Notes under the pieces: model-generated | Databases searched by the model: none | What the model was told of the DNA's origin: nothing | What the model saw: the letters and a program-made list of their open reading frames with translations, nothing else | Shown here: in pieces, positions 30,627 to 48,300 of the stretch | How the letters are laid out: each line of letters begins with the position of its first letter | How positions within the stretch are numbered: the stretch's first letter is position 1 | Assembly: GCA_964020975.1 (NCBI GenBank) | Contig: OZ026630.1 | Coordinates: 23,590,739 to 23,654,738 of the forward strand | Reading direction: 5' to 3' | Origin: Hermodice carunculata | Lineage: Eukaryota; Annelida; Polychaeta; Eunicida; Amphinomidae | DNA length: 64,000 nucleotides | Made by a program: the position numbers and the translations under genes

Positions 30627-32984
30627 AGCCTTTAACTCCTGCAACAGTATTTCTTTCTTGCGGCTATGTCAAAAACCTATAAATTGAAGTTGGAAAGGCA
30701 CCACAATCTATTATACTTTTGAAGCTGTTCAACATATAAATAAAGTGTATTTGCTTAATTTGCAAAAATCAAACTGCTACAACTTTGATTCATGGTACAT
30801 TGGATGCAGCGATCCTACGAATCTATCAACTGACGTTTGAATGATACCTCAGTCTATAATGGTTTTGGAGTTATCCAAGATTTTAATTTTGAGTGTTCAC
30901 CTTATTTCCATAAATTAAAATGTGACAACTTTGGTTCATGTTTCATTGGATGTGGCTATGTCACAAACTTACAAATTGAAGTTGGAATGATACCTCTATC
31001 TGTAATAGTTTGAAAGTTATTCAAGAATTCAATCGTGTATATTCACCTATTTGCATAAATCAAAGTGGTACAACTTTGGTTCATGATTCATTGGATGCAT
31101 CTATGCCACAAATCTACAAATTGGAGTTGGATTGACACCTCTATTTATATTAGTTTTGGAGATATTCAATTTTTAAATGTTTTAAGTGCTGCTTACTAGC
31201 ATAATTTCAAATGATACAGTTTTTGTTCACTCTCCATTAGATTGACAGGTGTCACAAACTTGTATACACTACTTTAAATTTTGTGTCTATCTGTAATAAT
31301 TTGGAGGATATGGAGCCTTAAAATTTAATTTCCCCTAATTTGCATAATTTTTAACATGCCATTTAAATATTTTTAATAAACCCATTTATTAAATATGATA
31401 CTAAACCCACCTATACTATGAAGTAAAACTTACTACATCAACACCAGATTCCCATGCTTTGTAAATCTTGGGCATAAAATGACTGCAAGTGAAATATGTA
31501 TACATTGATATATCATATATACATGTTTATAAGTACATATATTTGAGTTTCACTATTTACAGGAATATAAAAACATGTACATGACAAACTCTACTAATAT
31601 CAACTATTAGGCCCACTTAATACACTGTCACACATAACATTAAACTTCACATAGCTCTTACAGAGATCTATGTGTTTAACTTTTGAGTGTCACCAGCTAG
31701 AATGTACATATCAGCAAAATTAAGTTGTAACTTTGCATAGGCAATATCAATTTCACATAGCTCCTAGCAAAAATCTATACCATGGTACATGTACACATTT
31801 GACTATTGAGGTTCAACAACCTACAAAAGATGTGGAAAAACTTAAGTTGCAAGTTTGCACAGGCTGAACAGGGATGAAATAAGATGAATCTTTGATGGAA
31901 GTGGGCAGTGTTCACAAAGCTTATGAAACAATGTTATAGATATTTGACTGATGAGCAAATGTCACTGCCAGGTGCAGAAATACAACAGCTATGTGAGCTA
32001 TACCTGACCCAATATACCCACTGGCCCTGAGCAAAATCCTTCCATCTAACAGTTGGTCATTACAGGGAGTTTGGATCTGTGTTTGAATGATTTGTGGTAG
32101 TTGATCTGAACCTCCCTTTACAAAGATATGCTAAACTTTGGTTTATATTTCATTGGATGCTGCTATGTCACTAACCTGTCAATTGTAGTTAACATGCCAC
32201 CTCTCAGTCAGTACTAACTTATTGTGATGGGGAATCATACCAACAAGGCTTCAGACTATGTAGCCTGCTTGACGGAGGGAGGTTTAGGAGGGATCCCTAG
32301 GTACAAGTAAAAATTTTACCCTAGTACAAGGTACAGAAAATAAGAAAATGTACAAAAATTGTTGGTACTAAGTACAGAAATTAAAAAGGCAAATCTAAGT
32401 AGGCAAATGTACGGAAAATAAAAATGCCCAGTATGCCAGTATGGAAAACACCTTACCCTCCCTGCTTTATAAGACATGCAGACAAGTTTACTCTACCAAC
32501 ATAGCCAGTCTCCCTAGAGATTGAAGGGTAAGCCCACAGCACTGAGTACTGGCACCACTGCCTGTGTACTGACAGGTATGGAGGCCAGGCTTTCACAGTT
32601 CAATTATCTCTGGTTGCATAACAACCTGGCTCTGGGCACAGTCACCAGGGGGGGCGGATATGTCTGATTTATGTGTATTCTGTGGCAAGTAAGTGAAACT
32701 AACATAAATTACACTTCTCAACTTTGTTTACATGCTGTAGGATTTCGCTTTAGCAATAGACCCACAAAAAAAAAGCTTGGAATGGCAACTCTATCTAGAA
32801 AAGTTTAGAAGATATGTAATAGTTAAATTTTCCACAAACATGCCTCTGATTTGCATAATTTTTAACATGACAACTGTTTCAAACAGTATGTGAAACTTCA
32901 CTACTAGGTCTATCACTATGCCCACTTTGGTACTTTCGGAAACAAGAGTGTTCGAGAATAACTGACCGCAAAATGTTACACATA

Positions 32985-32987
32985 AAA

Positions 32988-33054
<67 letters not shown>

Positions 33055-33081
33055 ATAGATAAATAAATAGATAAATAAATA

Positions 33082-33117
<36 letters not shown>

Positions 33118-33119
33118 AA
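32985..33119. repeat. (TAAA)n-(GAAA)n tract at the 3' end of copy C
   Basis: AAAT-type repeat of about 95 bp passing into GAAA units; equivalent tracts precede the 3' hairpin in copies B and D. Confidence 0.95.
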
Positions 33120-33171
33120 AAGATAATAACGTATTTGAGGAAAACAAGAAGTCTGTGTTCACAAACAGACT

Positions 33172-33815
33172 TATTATATCCCAAGAAACATATGCATCAT
33201 TTGCAGTCACTAGGCTACAATAAGAGAACACAAACACAGTCAAAGATTATTTTAGAAATTGATGGCCAACTCTTATTTGAACTTTAGAGTGTAGCAAATT
33301 ATTTCAAATATTCTTACACAAGAATAGCAGAAAAGCTGGTCAGCAAACTGTCTCCATTCCACAAGCCGTTTGACGCTAATTCTGTAGCTTCCCAACAGTA
33401 ATAGGGTAGGGTGGGGTGGGGGAAGTTTAGTTTTCTTAACTGTCATAGAATCCATAGTTATGCTCCCCTCCCCCCCCCCCCCATAAGTATCAATCCGTTC
33501 CATTTGGTTGCACTGGGTGCAAAGTTTTGCTCATTACCAGGTTCCATCGTCTGCTCCACACAGTGCGCTCCACAGGGCCCTGAAGTGAGGTAATGTAAGT
33601 ACTTTTGTTTTACTGTTTTTTCCACAAGGAATTATGAGCTGAGAACACAATATAACTTCATGTGGTCATGAAAAAGTGCTTCTTGCTTGGCAGATTACTG
33701 TCTTTATCTAAATGCAATCTTTTGTAACTCTAGGCTCTAAAACTGCAATTACATCATGGCACTGGCTTTTATGGCTACGAGAGCAGTCATGATCCCAGAT
33801 CAATGTCATAAGATC
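33172..33815. other. Intergenic spacer
   Basis: Between copy C and the hairpin-motif region; G/C homopolymers near 33415 and 33470, no gene seen. Confidence 0.4.
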
Positions 33816-34103
33816 CATCTTCCCCCATGAGGTGGGGGAATATGGTCCCCATAAAAACTAAACAGTCAAGCGTTCTTATTTAGGTCAATTTGCCATATTT
33901 GCAGTCATTAAACTTATATTTTTGCATTTTTTAACTGAAGGTACTAAATAAGGGTCAAAATGAGATTTAAATATTTTGCTGAGTATCTTTTAATGACGCA
34001 AAAATGATTAAAATGTATCTTTTCTGTTGTGAATTTTGAACAACAGCTCTACTTCTTGTACTTTTTTTTGGGGGGGGGTGAGTAAAGAATATCTTGATAC
34101 TCA

Positions 34104-34475
34104 GTGCATTTATACACAATGAAGCGTTTCATTCAATTGATGCCAGATACACACATATTATATCAAAACTTCACATTTGAATTCTATGATATCAATCAAG
34201 GTCCATCATCCACCACCATCGGAAAGGTAGATCCGCAACCTGGGACAAACGGCGAGTACACAAAACGCAAAAAGACAAAAGCTGTTGCTGCAGAAGAGAG
34301 AAATAAACCTGAAAACTTTTGTGCAGTTTGCCAAGGAAATTATTATGACGACACTGGAGACGACAGGGGAGATTGGATTCAATGGCCACAATGTGAAATG
34401 TGATTTCATGAAACATGTGCTGGCATTTATGGCAAACGAGTATATAATTTTGTATGTGACGACTGTGCCGATTGA
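34104..34475 (+). pseudogene. PHD-like zinc-finger relic, transposase-derived
   Basis: KRKKTKAVAAEERNKPENFC starts a Cys/His finger: C-x2-C (FCAVCQG), an acidic run, WIQWPQC, then after one TGA in place of Trp, FHETCAGIYGK and NFVCDDC. A finger of this type follows the DDE domain in many pogo/Jerky-like transposases. No DDE part is seen upstream. A relic of a DNA transposon is the best reading; a lost host PHD gene is possible. Confidence 0.45.
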
Positions 34476-34499
34476 AGATGATAACAGATCCCGGATTGA

Positions 34500-35400
34500 T
34501 AAAACGAGTCCATTTTAAAGATGCGAAAACTGAGCTTTAAGCTAGCAAAGAAAAAAAAGGTTAATTTGAATTTTGTCATTTATGGGTATTTACTATGTGA
34601 TGAACTATTCACAAGGCCCTTGGCGGAGTGCCTTTGACTTAAAATTTTAAAACCATCTGTTGGATAAAACTTTCTTGAAAATGTTGCAAAAGTTACATTT
34701 ACATTTGCTTTGTTGGGCAGAATAAGCAAGTTGTCTGCTTAAGATGATACGATGTTTCATGATCACATATAGGTCCTACTCTCTGCATATATACACACAT
34801 GCACACAAACGCACACACGCATGCATATATGGACGTTTACAAATACACATACAGACTTGCTTACAATATATTGATTTGGAGGCGGTATTTTCAGTATTAC
34901 ATTTTTTTCATATCTGTGAAACTTATAAAAAGGTCTGATTCATATGTTTTGTATTTAATTTTGCATTACTAAGTCTGCTGATATCATACAACAATGATAT
35001 ATATCATTGTCATATGATATCTGCAAATGCAGAAAAACAAAATGGTATATTAAATAATTTGCCACAGACGGGAACCTTAAGTTCTTTCTCTCCCAACAGT
35101 CGGGGCTGATGGCCCAAAAGTGTGTGTCTGAGCTCAATGATTCATTTTTCCAAAATTTCTTTAACTGCAGTTTTTATTTTGTTTTGTTTTAATGTATTGG
35201 TGTCTGTAATGAGGTATCCCTTAATTGCTTTTTTTCATATTGTGCTGAAACATAAATTTACGTAATTCTGGGGTAATAATTTGAGCAGAAGCTTTTTGTC
35301 CACAAGTTCTCCTGCTTGTAGTTTTCTTGAGAGTATACCAAATCTCCAATTCTGCTTCTGAAATCAATTGTTTCTGAAGGAAAGTGATTTTATAATCAAA
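34500..35400. other. Intergenic spacer
   Basis: AT-rich; a 'gatatc..atgatatat' dyad near 34980-35020 is the only structure noted. Confidence 0.35.
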
Positions 35401-35405
35401 GCCGT

Positions 35406-35407
35406 TG

Positions 35408-35469
<62 letters not shown>

Positions 35470-35470
35470 A
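35406..35470. repeat. (AAC)n microsatellite
   Basis: About 20 AAC units, ending in ATA/GCAG variants. Confidence 0.95.
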
Positions 35471-35754
35471 ACAGCAGCAGTTTAATATATCACGCCAATA
35501 AGCAAAGGATCCATCTTCCCCCATCTGTGGGGTAAGATGGCCCCTTATACATGTTGCATTGAAACCTTTGCTTCTTTTGAACGAATATGGTTCGATAACA
35601 GGTGATGCCATGAGTTTCCGGCCTGGACCAGGTTACTGCTCTTGTTAATATTTTCTGCACACAGAAGCGAAAGCCATTTTCTCAATCATTAAAAATATCC
35701 TTAGGAGGTCCATCTTCCCCCACTCTCCCCTATGAGGAAATTGCCCCTCCGAAA

Positions 35755-37380
35755 TTCAAGTTACAATGTGTGAATGAAGATTTTGTACTTGGGGTGCTTA
35801 CTGGTCTGATTTCTTTCAAACGTACGGGTTTGGATAATATTCCTGCCAGGTTTTTAAAAGATGGTGCTTTCATTATAAAAACTCCCCCAACCGATATAAT
35901 TAATCTTTCTATTTCTTCAAATAAAGTTCCCGAGGATTTTAAATCTGAAAGAGTTTAATCCCTGTATGAAAAGAACAGTAAACAGGATGTAGGTAACCAC
36001 AGACCAGTGAGCATTCTCACAATTGTTTCCAACATCTTGGAAAGAGCTGTATCTACTCAATTGGAAACACACCTTACTGAGAACAGAATTTTGTATGATT
36101 TTCAATCTGTATTCAGAGGCTGCTACTCAACTGACACTTGTATAATCCATCTAACAGACTAGGAATGGAGGGGAATTATGTAGGCATGGTCACCATTGAA
36201 TTACAGAAGACTTACGATATTGTCGATCACGATATTTTCTGTAGGAGGCTATCGGTGTGGAATCTGTCAAATGGTTTAAATCTTATTTGGAAAATCGTAA
36301 ACAAGTCATGTCGGCAGATGTCGTTGATTCCCAGCATCTATCAGTTGTGGTGACCTCCAAGGTAGCATTCTGGGACCTGTTTTGTTTCTTTGTTACACCA
36401 ACGACATGACAATCAGCGTCAGATGTAAATGACTACTGTACGCTGATGACAGCGCACTTACTGTACCAGGTAAATATCCATCTGCTATAGCTCATAATCT
36501 TAGCATGGAGCTCAACATCTGCAGCCAATGGCTGATAGATAACAAGTTGTCTCTGCCCCGAAGCAAGACTGAGGCAATGGTGTTGGGGTCAAAGAATAAA
36601 CTGAAAAAGGTTCAAGAGTTAAAGGTCACATATATTGGTATAGACATATAGAAAACAAAACCTGTCACTTATCTTGGTATCTTGCTAGACAACGCCTTAT
36701 CCGGAGAGTCCATGGTCAACAATAATGAAAAAGTCTCAGATTTTATACAGAAATGCTTCCTCACTGAGCATAAAAACTCGCAAAACACTTGCTACAGCCT
36801 TAATTCGATGTCATTTGAACCATTGCTGCTCATCATGTTATTCTGACCTCCCCCAAGCACTTAAGAAATGGGTTCAAAGTATTCAAAATAAAATGGCAAG
36901 TTTTATTCTGACTAAGGATTATAGGGATCACATCGGTCTGTTGGAATTAGACACCATTGGCACAGTAAATGTCACTGACCAGGTTAGACGGCTGAAAATG
37001 AACCATGTTGTTAAAATTTTCAGTAATACTGCCCCAGCTTATGTGCATCTTAAGTTTAAAAGAATAAATGATCAACGCTAATACAACAGTCAAAACCGCA
37101 ATTTTCATACTCCCAGATTGTCTGGTCCATCAGGAGATTCGTTCTTTTTTGCTGATACTCAAGAATGGAACAGTCTCCCTCCCAACATTAAATCCATAAA
37201 CAACATGAATATTTTAAGAAAGAAATAAACAGTTTTGTGTTGCCCAGAGAAAACTGATGTACAAGAGAGACTGTTTTGTAATCCAATTGTGCAACTTGTT
37301 TTTAATATACAGTCATCACATGAGGGAACATAATTTAAGTATTTCAGTGGCTTTTCACCTATCATTTTTACACTGATTAT
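35755..37380 (+). mobile_element. CR1/Jockey-like LINE: reverse transcriptase part, broken
   Basis: RT segments in order: TGLDNIPARFLKDGA, RPVSILTIVSNILERAVS, GMVTIELQKTYDIVDHDIF (motif A region, altered), the catalytic YADDS at 36439, then NICSQWLIDNKLSL. After that come TYLGILLDN and the thumb/C-terminal part ARTLATALIRCHLNHCC-like, ending near TQEWNSLPPNIKSI. Multiple frame changes and in-frame stops; inactive. The 3' limit is approximate. Confidence 0.65.
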
Positions 37381-37663
37381 TCTCCAAGTTATTAATTCTA
37401 AAATTTATTTTACCCAAATGGAAATAAGCCGAGCAATCAGCTTTCTTGGGTTATCCTGGTGCTGGTTAATTTTATTTTTGCAGTTTACTTACCATCATGT
37501 CATCAATTCACTTAGTTATTACCATATTTTTTAATTTTTCTGTGATGAATTGATTGTCTATGAATAATCACATTTTGTCTTATTTTCATTTGTCATTCAT
37601 TCGTGTATATATTTTCACTATGTATGACTTGTGCCGAATCAAATCAAATACATGCATACATAC

Positions 37664-37780
<117 letters not shown>

Positions 37781-37989
37781 CTAAAGTCTGCTGCCTCCAC
37801 AATGCACTGCTCTGAACATGAGCAGAGATGTGATAAGTCTTAGGCAACACACTGGTCAAACTAGGTCAGGGGAACAGCTACTCTGACCCTGGGCCAACTT
37901 TCCGTCAGGCTGCCTAGTTACGTCCTTTAAACTACACGTTTTGGTCGGTGAATCCTGATAAACTGCTGTCTATATATAGTTTAGACGGT

Positions 37990-40015
37990 AATATCGCCAA
38001 CAATTTTGCAGAAAAGTATGATGCTATATTTAACTTCCTCCAATGATAAAGCAGAAATGGTTGAACAATGCGTTGGTAAAGTATTCGAAAAAGTCATTTT
38101 CAAGCATGTTTTCAACTTCTTTAGGGACAATCTATTAATATCAGCTAATCAATCTGGTTTTACACCGAGCGACCCTACTGTTAATCAGTTACTTGTTATA
38201 TATCACGAGTTATGTCTTGCTATTGATCAGCCGAAAGAGGTACGCCCTGTTTTCTTGGACATCAGCAAGTCTTTTGATAAGGTCTGGCACACTGGCTTAC
38301 TTTCCAAATTTGAGAAAAATTTAATGTGTGGGGATCTATTGAGATGGTTTTATAGTTATCTTTCAAATCGTCAGCAACGTGCTGTGATTCAAGGACAATC
38401 TTCTAGCTGGGGAACAATGCTGGAGTTCCACAAGGCTCTGTACTTCTTTTTAATCTATTTTAGTGATATCGTTGACCTTGTCAGATGTAATATTAAGTTA
38501 TTTGCCGACGACACATCTCTTTATTTAACAGTGGAAGATCCTGCAACTGCTAGTGAAATTATAAATTCGGATCTTGCGTCTATTGGCGAATGGGCAAACG
38601 ACTGATTAATTACCTTTAATGCCCATAAAACAGACAGTATACTAATTACACGTAAGGTTGTTTCTCCGGACCAACCATCTATTACTTTTCTAAGCCACAC
38701 ACTGCAAAATGTCAATACCCACAAACATCTTGGTATTACTATACGCTCTGACTTGAGATGGTCTGACCCCGTTAACAACCTAGCTGCTAAAGTTGGAAAG
38801 CTTCTTAACATTACGAAAAGCCTCCAGTTTCGCCTGGACCGCCAAGCTTTTCAAACTATCTATTTTTCTTTTATAAGACCTATTTTAGAATATGGAAGTC
38901 TTGTCTGGGATGGCTGCACATCAACTGATGCTGATAAACTTGAAAAAAATCAGTTGACTGTTGCAAGAATAGTTACTGGCGCCATGCATGGCACATCTAA
39001 TGCTAAACTGTATGAAGAGCTTGGATGGCAAACCTTGGCCTCTCGTAGGAAAGAAGCCAAATTATCACTAATGTGTAAAATAGTTCATGAATTAGTACCT
39101 AACTATTTGCAATCTGTTATTCCAGATAATGTGAATCAATTTCTTACACATTATAATACTCGACAAAGATATGATATGCCTCATTTCAAAGCCCGCACTG
39201 ATTTATTTAATAATTCTTTCTTTCTGTCAAATGTACGTCTCTGGAATGAATTACCTTTGGAAATTCGAAATTTGCCATCTTTACCCATATTTAAATTTAG
39301 ATTACGTGATCACTTTGGGTGGTCGAATAAGCGCCCAGAGTATTACAATTTTGGTAAGAGATATAGTCCTGTATTGCACACTCGCCCCCGCTTGGGTAGC
39401 AGTCAGCTGAATTCCCATCTGTTCAAGACTGGTGTCAAAACATATGCCAGTTGTCAATGTGGTGCAAGTATTGAGGATGCTTGGCATTTCTTTTTTTCTT
39501 GTCCAAGGTATACTGTTATCCGATCCCAACTACACAATATCATTTCACTGTATGCTCCTTTTACATTGCAAACTGTACTGTATGGTTCTCCTAACTGCAC
39601 CCTGACAGAGAACACCAAAATTTTCTCTGCAGTTCAAGATTATATTGTGCTCTCTGAAAGATTCACACAAACAGGTATTGGCTGAGGAATCTTTTGTTTT
39701 TCTAACTCAAAACTTTATCTGAATTATGTACCTAGTAAACAAAATTATTAATTGCTTTGAACGTATTGAGCCCCCCTATCTGAGCCCCCCTATCTGTCCC
39801 TGCCCAACTGTGATGTCTTCTGACTCTTGTATCGCGGCAAGTCGGTGGGCCCTGCCTCACTGTGCAACGAGTGTGTGTCTGTTGGTGTCCTGTTCGATTG
39901 TTGTCTATTCTTCCGCGAGAGGGATTTATATAGGGCTAAGCCCTCTTCCCAACTGTTAATTGCCGATGAGAATATTGTATTTGTACATTGTTGAAAAAAT
40001 AAAATACATATAAAC
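37990..40015 (+). mobile_element. CR1/Jockey-like LINE, 5'-truncated, fairly young
   Basis: RT starts near EQCVGKVFEKVIFKHVF and runs through VFLDISKSFDKVWH (motif A) to the catalytic FADDTSL at 38501. A frame change removes the usual GVPQGSVLGP block, and a TGA replaces the expected Trp in ANDWLIT near 38603. From 38753 the frame is open for 310 residues, through RPILEYGSLVWDG, LGWQTLASRR and RLWNELPLEIRNLP, with a Cys/His tail (CQCGASIEDAWHFFFSC), to a natural-looking stop at 39685. The 3' UTR ends in an A-rich tail near 40015. Confidence 0.75.
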
Positions 40016-40314
40016 CAAATGGTTAAACTACATTTACATATTAACGAGCTAATTCAATGGAAACACTCACAAAACAGAACCTCCTGAACAAACGACAAGG
40101 AGAGTTTATTTCAGGTTTCTTTGAATCAAGCCAAAAAACAAAACAAAAAACAGAAAAACAACTATGAAGTTTTTGAAACCAGGTAAGCAGGATGGTGCTA
40201 TTCTGAAAATATTGTGAATCTTCTTTGTTCTCTGGGCATACATGTAATTCTCTTAAATTGTTTGACTAACTGATTATGCATGGGCACGCACCCACTGGTT
40301 TTTGCTGAACATAA

Positions 40315-41747
40315 TGGTGTATGCCATTATCCAGAAAAGGAAGAAGTCTTCCTGCGCTTCAGAAAATTACAGAGGTATTGCTCTGCGAGTGTATACATTG
40401 GGTAACATTCTTGATCTCATTATTCCTTATGGTAACCGTGATACTTTAGACACATATGAGTTGTAGTTTGGCTTCAAACTCAAAAGTTCCATTGTGTAGT
40501 GCACATTTGTAGTCACTGAATGTATAAATAATTACATGAAATCTGGTTATGATATTTGTGCAGTTTTCTTGGATGCAACGAAGGCATTTGATAGAGTTCA
40601 GTATGTGAAATTATTCAGGCTACTCATTAAAAAGAAAAGTTTATGCTCGATTATATATCGTTTGTTACTAAATATGTATGGAAGTCAAAATGTTCATGTA
40701 AAATGGAAAAAATCCACTTCAAAAAAGTTCAGTTGCACAAATGGTGTCAAGCAAGGTGGTGTACTGTCTCCTATTCTCTTTAATGTATGCATCAATGAAC
40801 TTTTCACCAGACTTAAACACCTCGGACTTTGGATGTCATGTTGGTAGGAACTTTGTTGTATGCTGACGACATGTGTTTTTTAGTGCCTATGTTAACATAC
40901 ATGTCCAAGCTATTACAAGGTTGTTCAAATTACTCTGACCAATGTAAAACTCAACCCTAGCAAATCACAATTTTTGTATTTTGATTGAGAGAAAGAGTCT
41001 AGTATACCTATACTGTTAGCCTTGGTGGTGAGAGTATTCAACATGTAAAAAGTTACAAACACTCAGGCTACATTATTGGGTTCCATGTTGCTATGGACAA
41101 TATCCGTGATACCAATGAACATGTGAGTATTTTTGCTGAGATAGCTTATGCAGGTAGGCAATGAGCAGCATCGAACTCTCTCAATTACGTAATGTCTCGG
41201 CTCGCGATCGGAATCCCTAAGTCTCAATTTCCTAGAATGAAACTCTCACATGTTGTGCAATCCTTTATCTGTAACTGTTCTGATCATCCCGACAACACAA
41301 ATTGTTGCCTAATTGATAAATACGTACACTTTGCCAAAACAAGGTGGTCAGATGAAATCAGAAATGTAAAGACGCAGTTTATTTTTAAGCATCTGTTCAC
41401 TAGTCCTTCCAATTGTTTGGTGGACCACCATGCCTGTTTTGTGTCCCAGCGGCGCTTACATTATGCACTATTGACTGACCGATTCTGCATTTATTCTTCC
41501 AACCTTTTGTGCGTGCTATATTTGTGGCACAATATATATATATATTGTATTTGTGTCGTTTTGCCCAGAACCTCTTCCTAGTAGTCATTACCCTATTCTG
41601 CAGTCCGAACTCTTTACTCTCCATAAGCTAACCTGTCCCCGTCTAATCTATATACATATGGAATGACTATTGTCCATATTGCACACGTTCATCTGTAAAA
41701 TTTTGACATAGGCTGTATCAGCCCAAATAAATTAAAGAGTCTTCTAT
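40315..41747 (+). mobile_element. LINE RT fragment, 5'-truncated, same family as the minus copy at 42036
   Basis: Readable: SENYRGIAL, CAVFLDATKAFDRVQYVKLF (motif A), FSCTNGVKQGGVLSPILF and the catalytic YADD near 40861 in another frame. Later frames are broken. It ends in 'ctatataaataaat', merging with the (TAAA)n tract at 41748-41950, which is probably its tail. Clade unresolved. Confidence 0.65.
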
Positions 41748-41792
41748 ATAAATAAATAAATAAATAAATAAATAAATGAATGAATGAATGAA

Positions 41793-41827
<35 letters not shown>

Positions 41828-41950
41828 ATGAATGAATGAATAAATAAATAAATAAATAAATAAATAAATGAATGAATGAATAAATAAATAAGTAAGTAAG
41901 TAAATAAATAAATAAATAAATAAGTAAATAAATAAATAAATAAATAAATG
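41748..41950. repeat. (TAAA)n tract between two convergent LINE remnants
   Basis: TAAA units with scattered GAAT and AAGT variants over about 200 bp. Sense orientation fits the tail of the plus-strand copy ending at 41747. Confidence 0.95.
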
Positions 41951-42035
41951 TCTATATATATCTTTATTTTTTTACTCGTGGTACACAGTTCAAGCAGGTT
42001 GTAATTTAAGTATTAGAAAAAGTAAATAAATAAAG

Positions 42036-43690
42036 TTATCTGATACATAAATACTTAATAAGGTCATCAATTTCAGTATGACACAATATTGCACTTAGTC
42101 GCCCGTCACGAATGTCACAGAGCTCACGTATGAGGGACGCCTTAATCTGGTCACAGGGGTTTACTGACTGGGTATGAGTGATGACCATGGCATTAATTCG
42201 CTTGAAGGAGCTGCAATTTACAAACAGATTCCTGTCTATCTCGCATTTGGCTAGTAGAGCGTTAAGTGATTTGCCAGTAGCTGAACGGCTTCCAGCCAAA
42301 GTCAGTCGCGCACATAAATTTACAACTTCATTTTGGCTAATAAGTATACTATGTACGAATTTAAGGAATCGCTCGTGCAATTGGATTTCAATAGACAAGT
42401 CACTTGAAATTAACGGCAGTAAATTGCAGTGTGTAATGGCAGGCAGTCGCCAAATGAGACGTATAGCTTTCCTCCATGCTACAAAATTTTTGTCTATTTC
42501 CCTGTTAGAAAAATCGCACAACTGAGACCCACTAAATGACATACAATACGATTTGAAAAGATTGTATCTGGTGGAAGCAAATATGTTAACGAATTGAGCC
42601 ATGAGTAAGTTTACCTCAGAATAAAAATTGCTGATACATCGATCAACATTACTTCTAGTGGAATTTGGACCAATCAGATGACCAAGATGAATGAATTCCT
42701 GAACTTTCTCAATGAGTTCACCGTCCAAAGATAATGAGTCACATGGTTCAGTTGAGGAATATGACATCCACTTGCTTTTGTTGGTGTTAAATACCATATT
42801 AAACTGTTTGGCAAAATTAGCACAGATATCCAATAACTTACGAAGGGCACACACAGTGGGGGAAAATAAGACCAGATCATCAGCAAAAGCTAAGGCACCA
42901 AGAAAGGTATTACCAATGTGGCAGCCGAGTCCTGATTTTTCTAGTCGTACTAATAACTCATTGATATATGCACCAAACAATATAGGAGATAACACACCTC
43001 CTTGTTTGACCCCATTTGTGCATGAAAAAGCATCTGGTGCTATATTACGCCGTACAACATGTACATTTTGTGTAGAATACATATTAAGCAATAGTCGAAC
43101 ATATATGGGAGGTAATTTTCGTTGCAACAGTAACGTACACAATTTAACATAATGCACTCGGTCAAACACCTTAGTGGCATCGAAATACCACGGTAATTGT
43201 CAGAATTACTCAGTGTCTTTCTCTTGTCCTTTGGTATAGGGTTTAGGATAGTTTTAGTCAGTCCATCAGGAGCAGTACCATGCCCCAACATAGATGAAAA
43301 AAGAAGCGAAAGATAGACATTGAGACAGCCAGTACCATTAATGATATGGTCTGAATAGCATCCTTGATCTCCGTCATGTTTACCTTTTTTCAACTTAGCC
43401 AGTCCATTAACTATTTTCTGTACAGATACATTCAGCATTATGATTAGAAGCAGAACCAGAAATAAAATAATTAATTTCTTGTTTCAAAATATCCATCCCA
43501 TGAGTGCCATATGACACGCTGTTATACAGATCATTGTATTTTTCAGCAAATAGCCGACCAATTTCACCAGGGTCAGTTTCTCCGTCTATGACGCCTGACA
43601 CAGAACCGTCCGTGTTTCTACTACGTTTGATCTCCGACCAAAATCCCTTGTTTTGTTACTTATCATGGAATCCGCTAATCTATTAGCACT
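42036..43690 (-). mobile_element. LINE RT copy with long open frame, minus strand
   Basis: A 377-residue frame (43169-42036) covers FDRVHYVKL, FSCTNGVKQGGVLSPILF, the catalytic FADDLVLFSP (42876-42887) and a long C-terminal part to a stop. Upstream frames give GEIGRLFAEKYNDLYNSV and NSDNYRGI. The sequence jumps directly from NYRGI to DATKVFDR, so about 70 codons of RT (fingers/palm) have been deleted. The 5' limit lies at an (AT)n tract. Inactive but comparatively young. Confidence 0.7.
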
Positions 43691-43692
43691 GC

Positions 43693-43801
<109 letters not shown>

Positions 43802-44239
43802 CATATACATATTGTATTTTGGAGTTCGTACTATATTTTCTGAGTTCCTTCTGTATTTTCGTGTTACTCGTTTTGTTACCATGGTATATCGTCTGAATTT
43901 GTCTATACATTCATCACCCATAAACTACACAATACATCCGCCTACCAACCTATTAACGCCCATCCAAATTAACCCGAGTCTTCTGCCACTCACTTCCTGC
44001 CTTTCAGCGCTTATTGTACATTCACAGCAGCCTATTGTTAACGCCGTTTCTTCTCATTCGTCATGGGGATTAGCATTGATAGAGTGGCAAATGGACTTTT
44101 TCACAACTGTTGGTCAACCCTCAAAGTATGTTTGCTCCAAGAATACTGCTGAATCCGAAATAATCCTTTCTTACTGTTTCTTGTCCTTAGTTCCAATGAA
44201 CGTGATTCTACTAGGTTTCACGTGTCTACAACACCTGCT

Positions 44240-48300
<4,061 letters not shown>

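Larger units (their letters stand above)
28899..33171 (+). mobile_element. Helentron-like non-autonomous element, copy C (with nested insert)
   Basis: The 5' end with hairpin GATTTAC/AGCAAATC (28914-28933) and AGTCTGTGTG is cut off by a long-TIR insert (28972-30626). The body resumes at 30627 with core units spaced about 145-157 bp ('ggatg' marks near 30793, 30950, 31095, 31239), then the shared middle, an (AAAT)n-(GAAA)n tract and the 3' hairpin ending 'cagactta' at 33171. The element itself sits in the linker region of a LINE copy. Confidence 0.72.
33816..35745 (+). repeat. Three copies of a 'ccatcttccccca' hairpin motif
   Basis: The motif CCATCTTCCCCCA occurs near 33821, 35510 and 35711. 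The first two are followed by a near-complementary GTGGGG(GAATATGG/TAAGATGG), making small hairpins. They bracket the PHD-like relic and may be end motifs of the same transposon. Confidence 0.4.
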
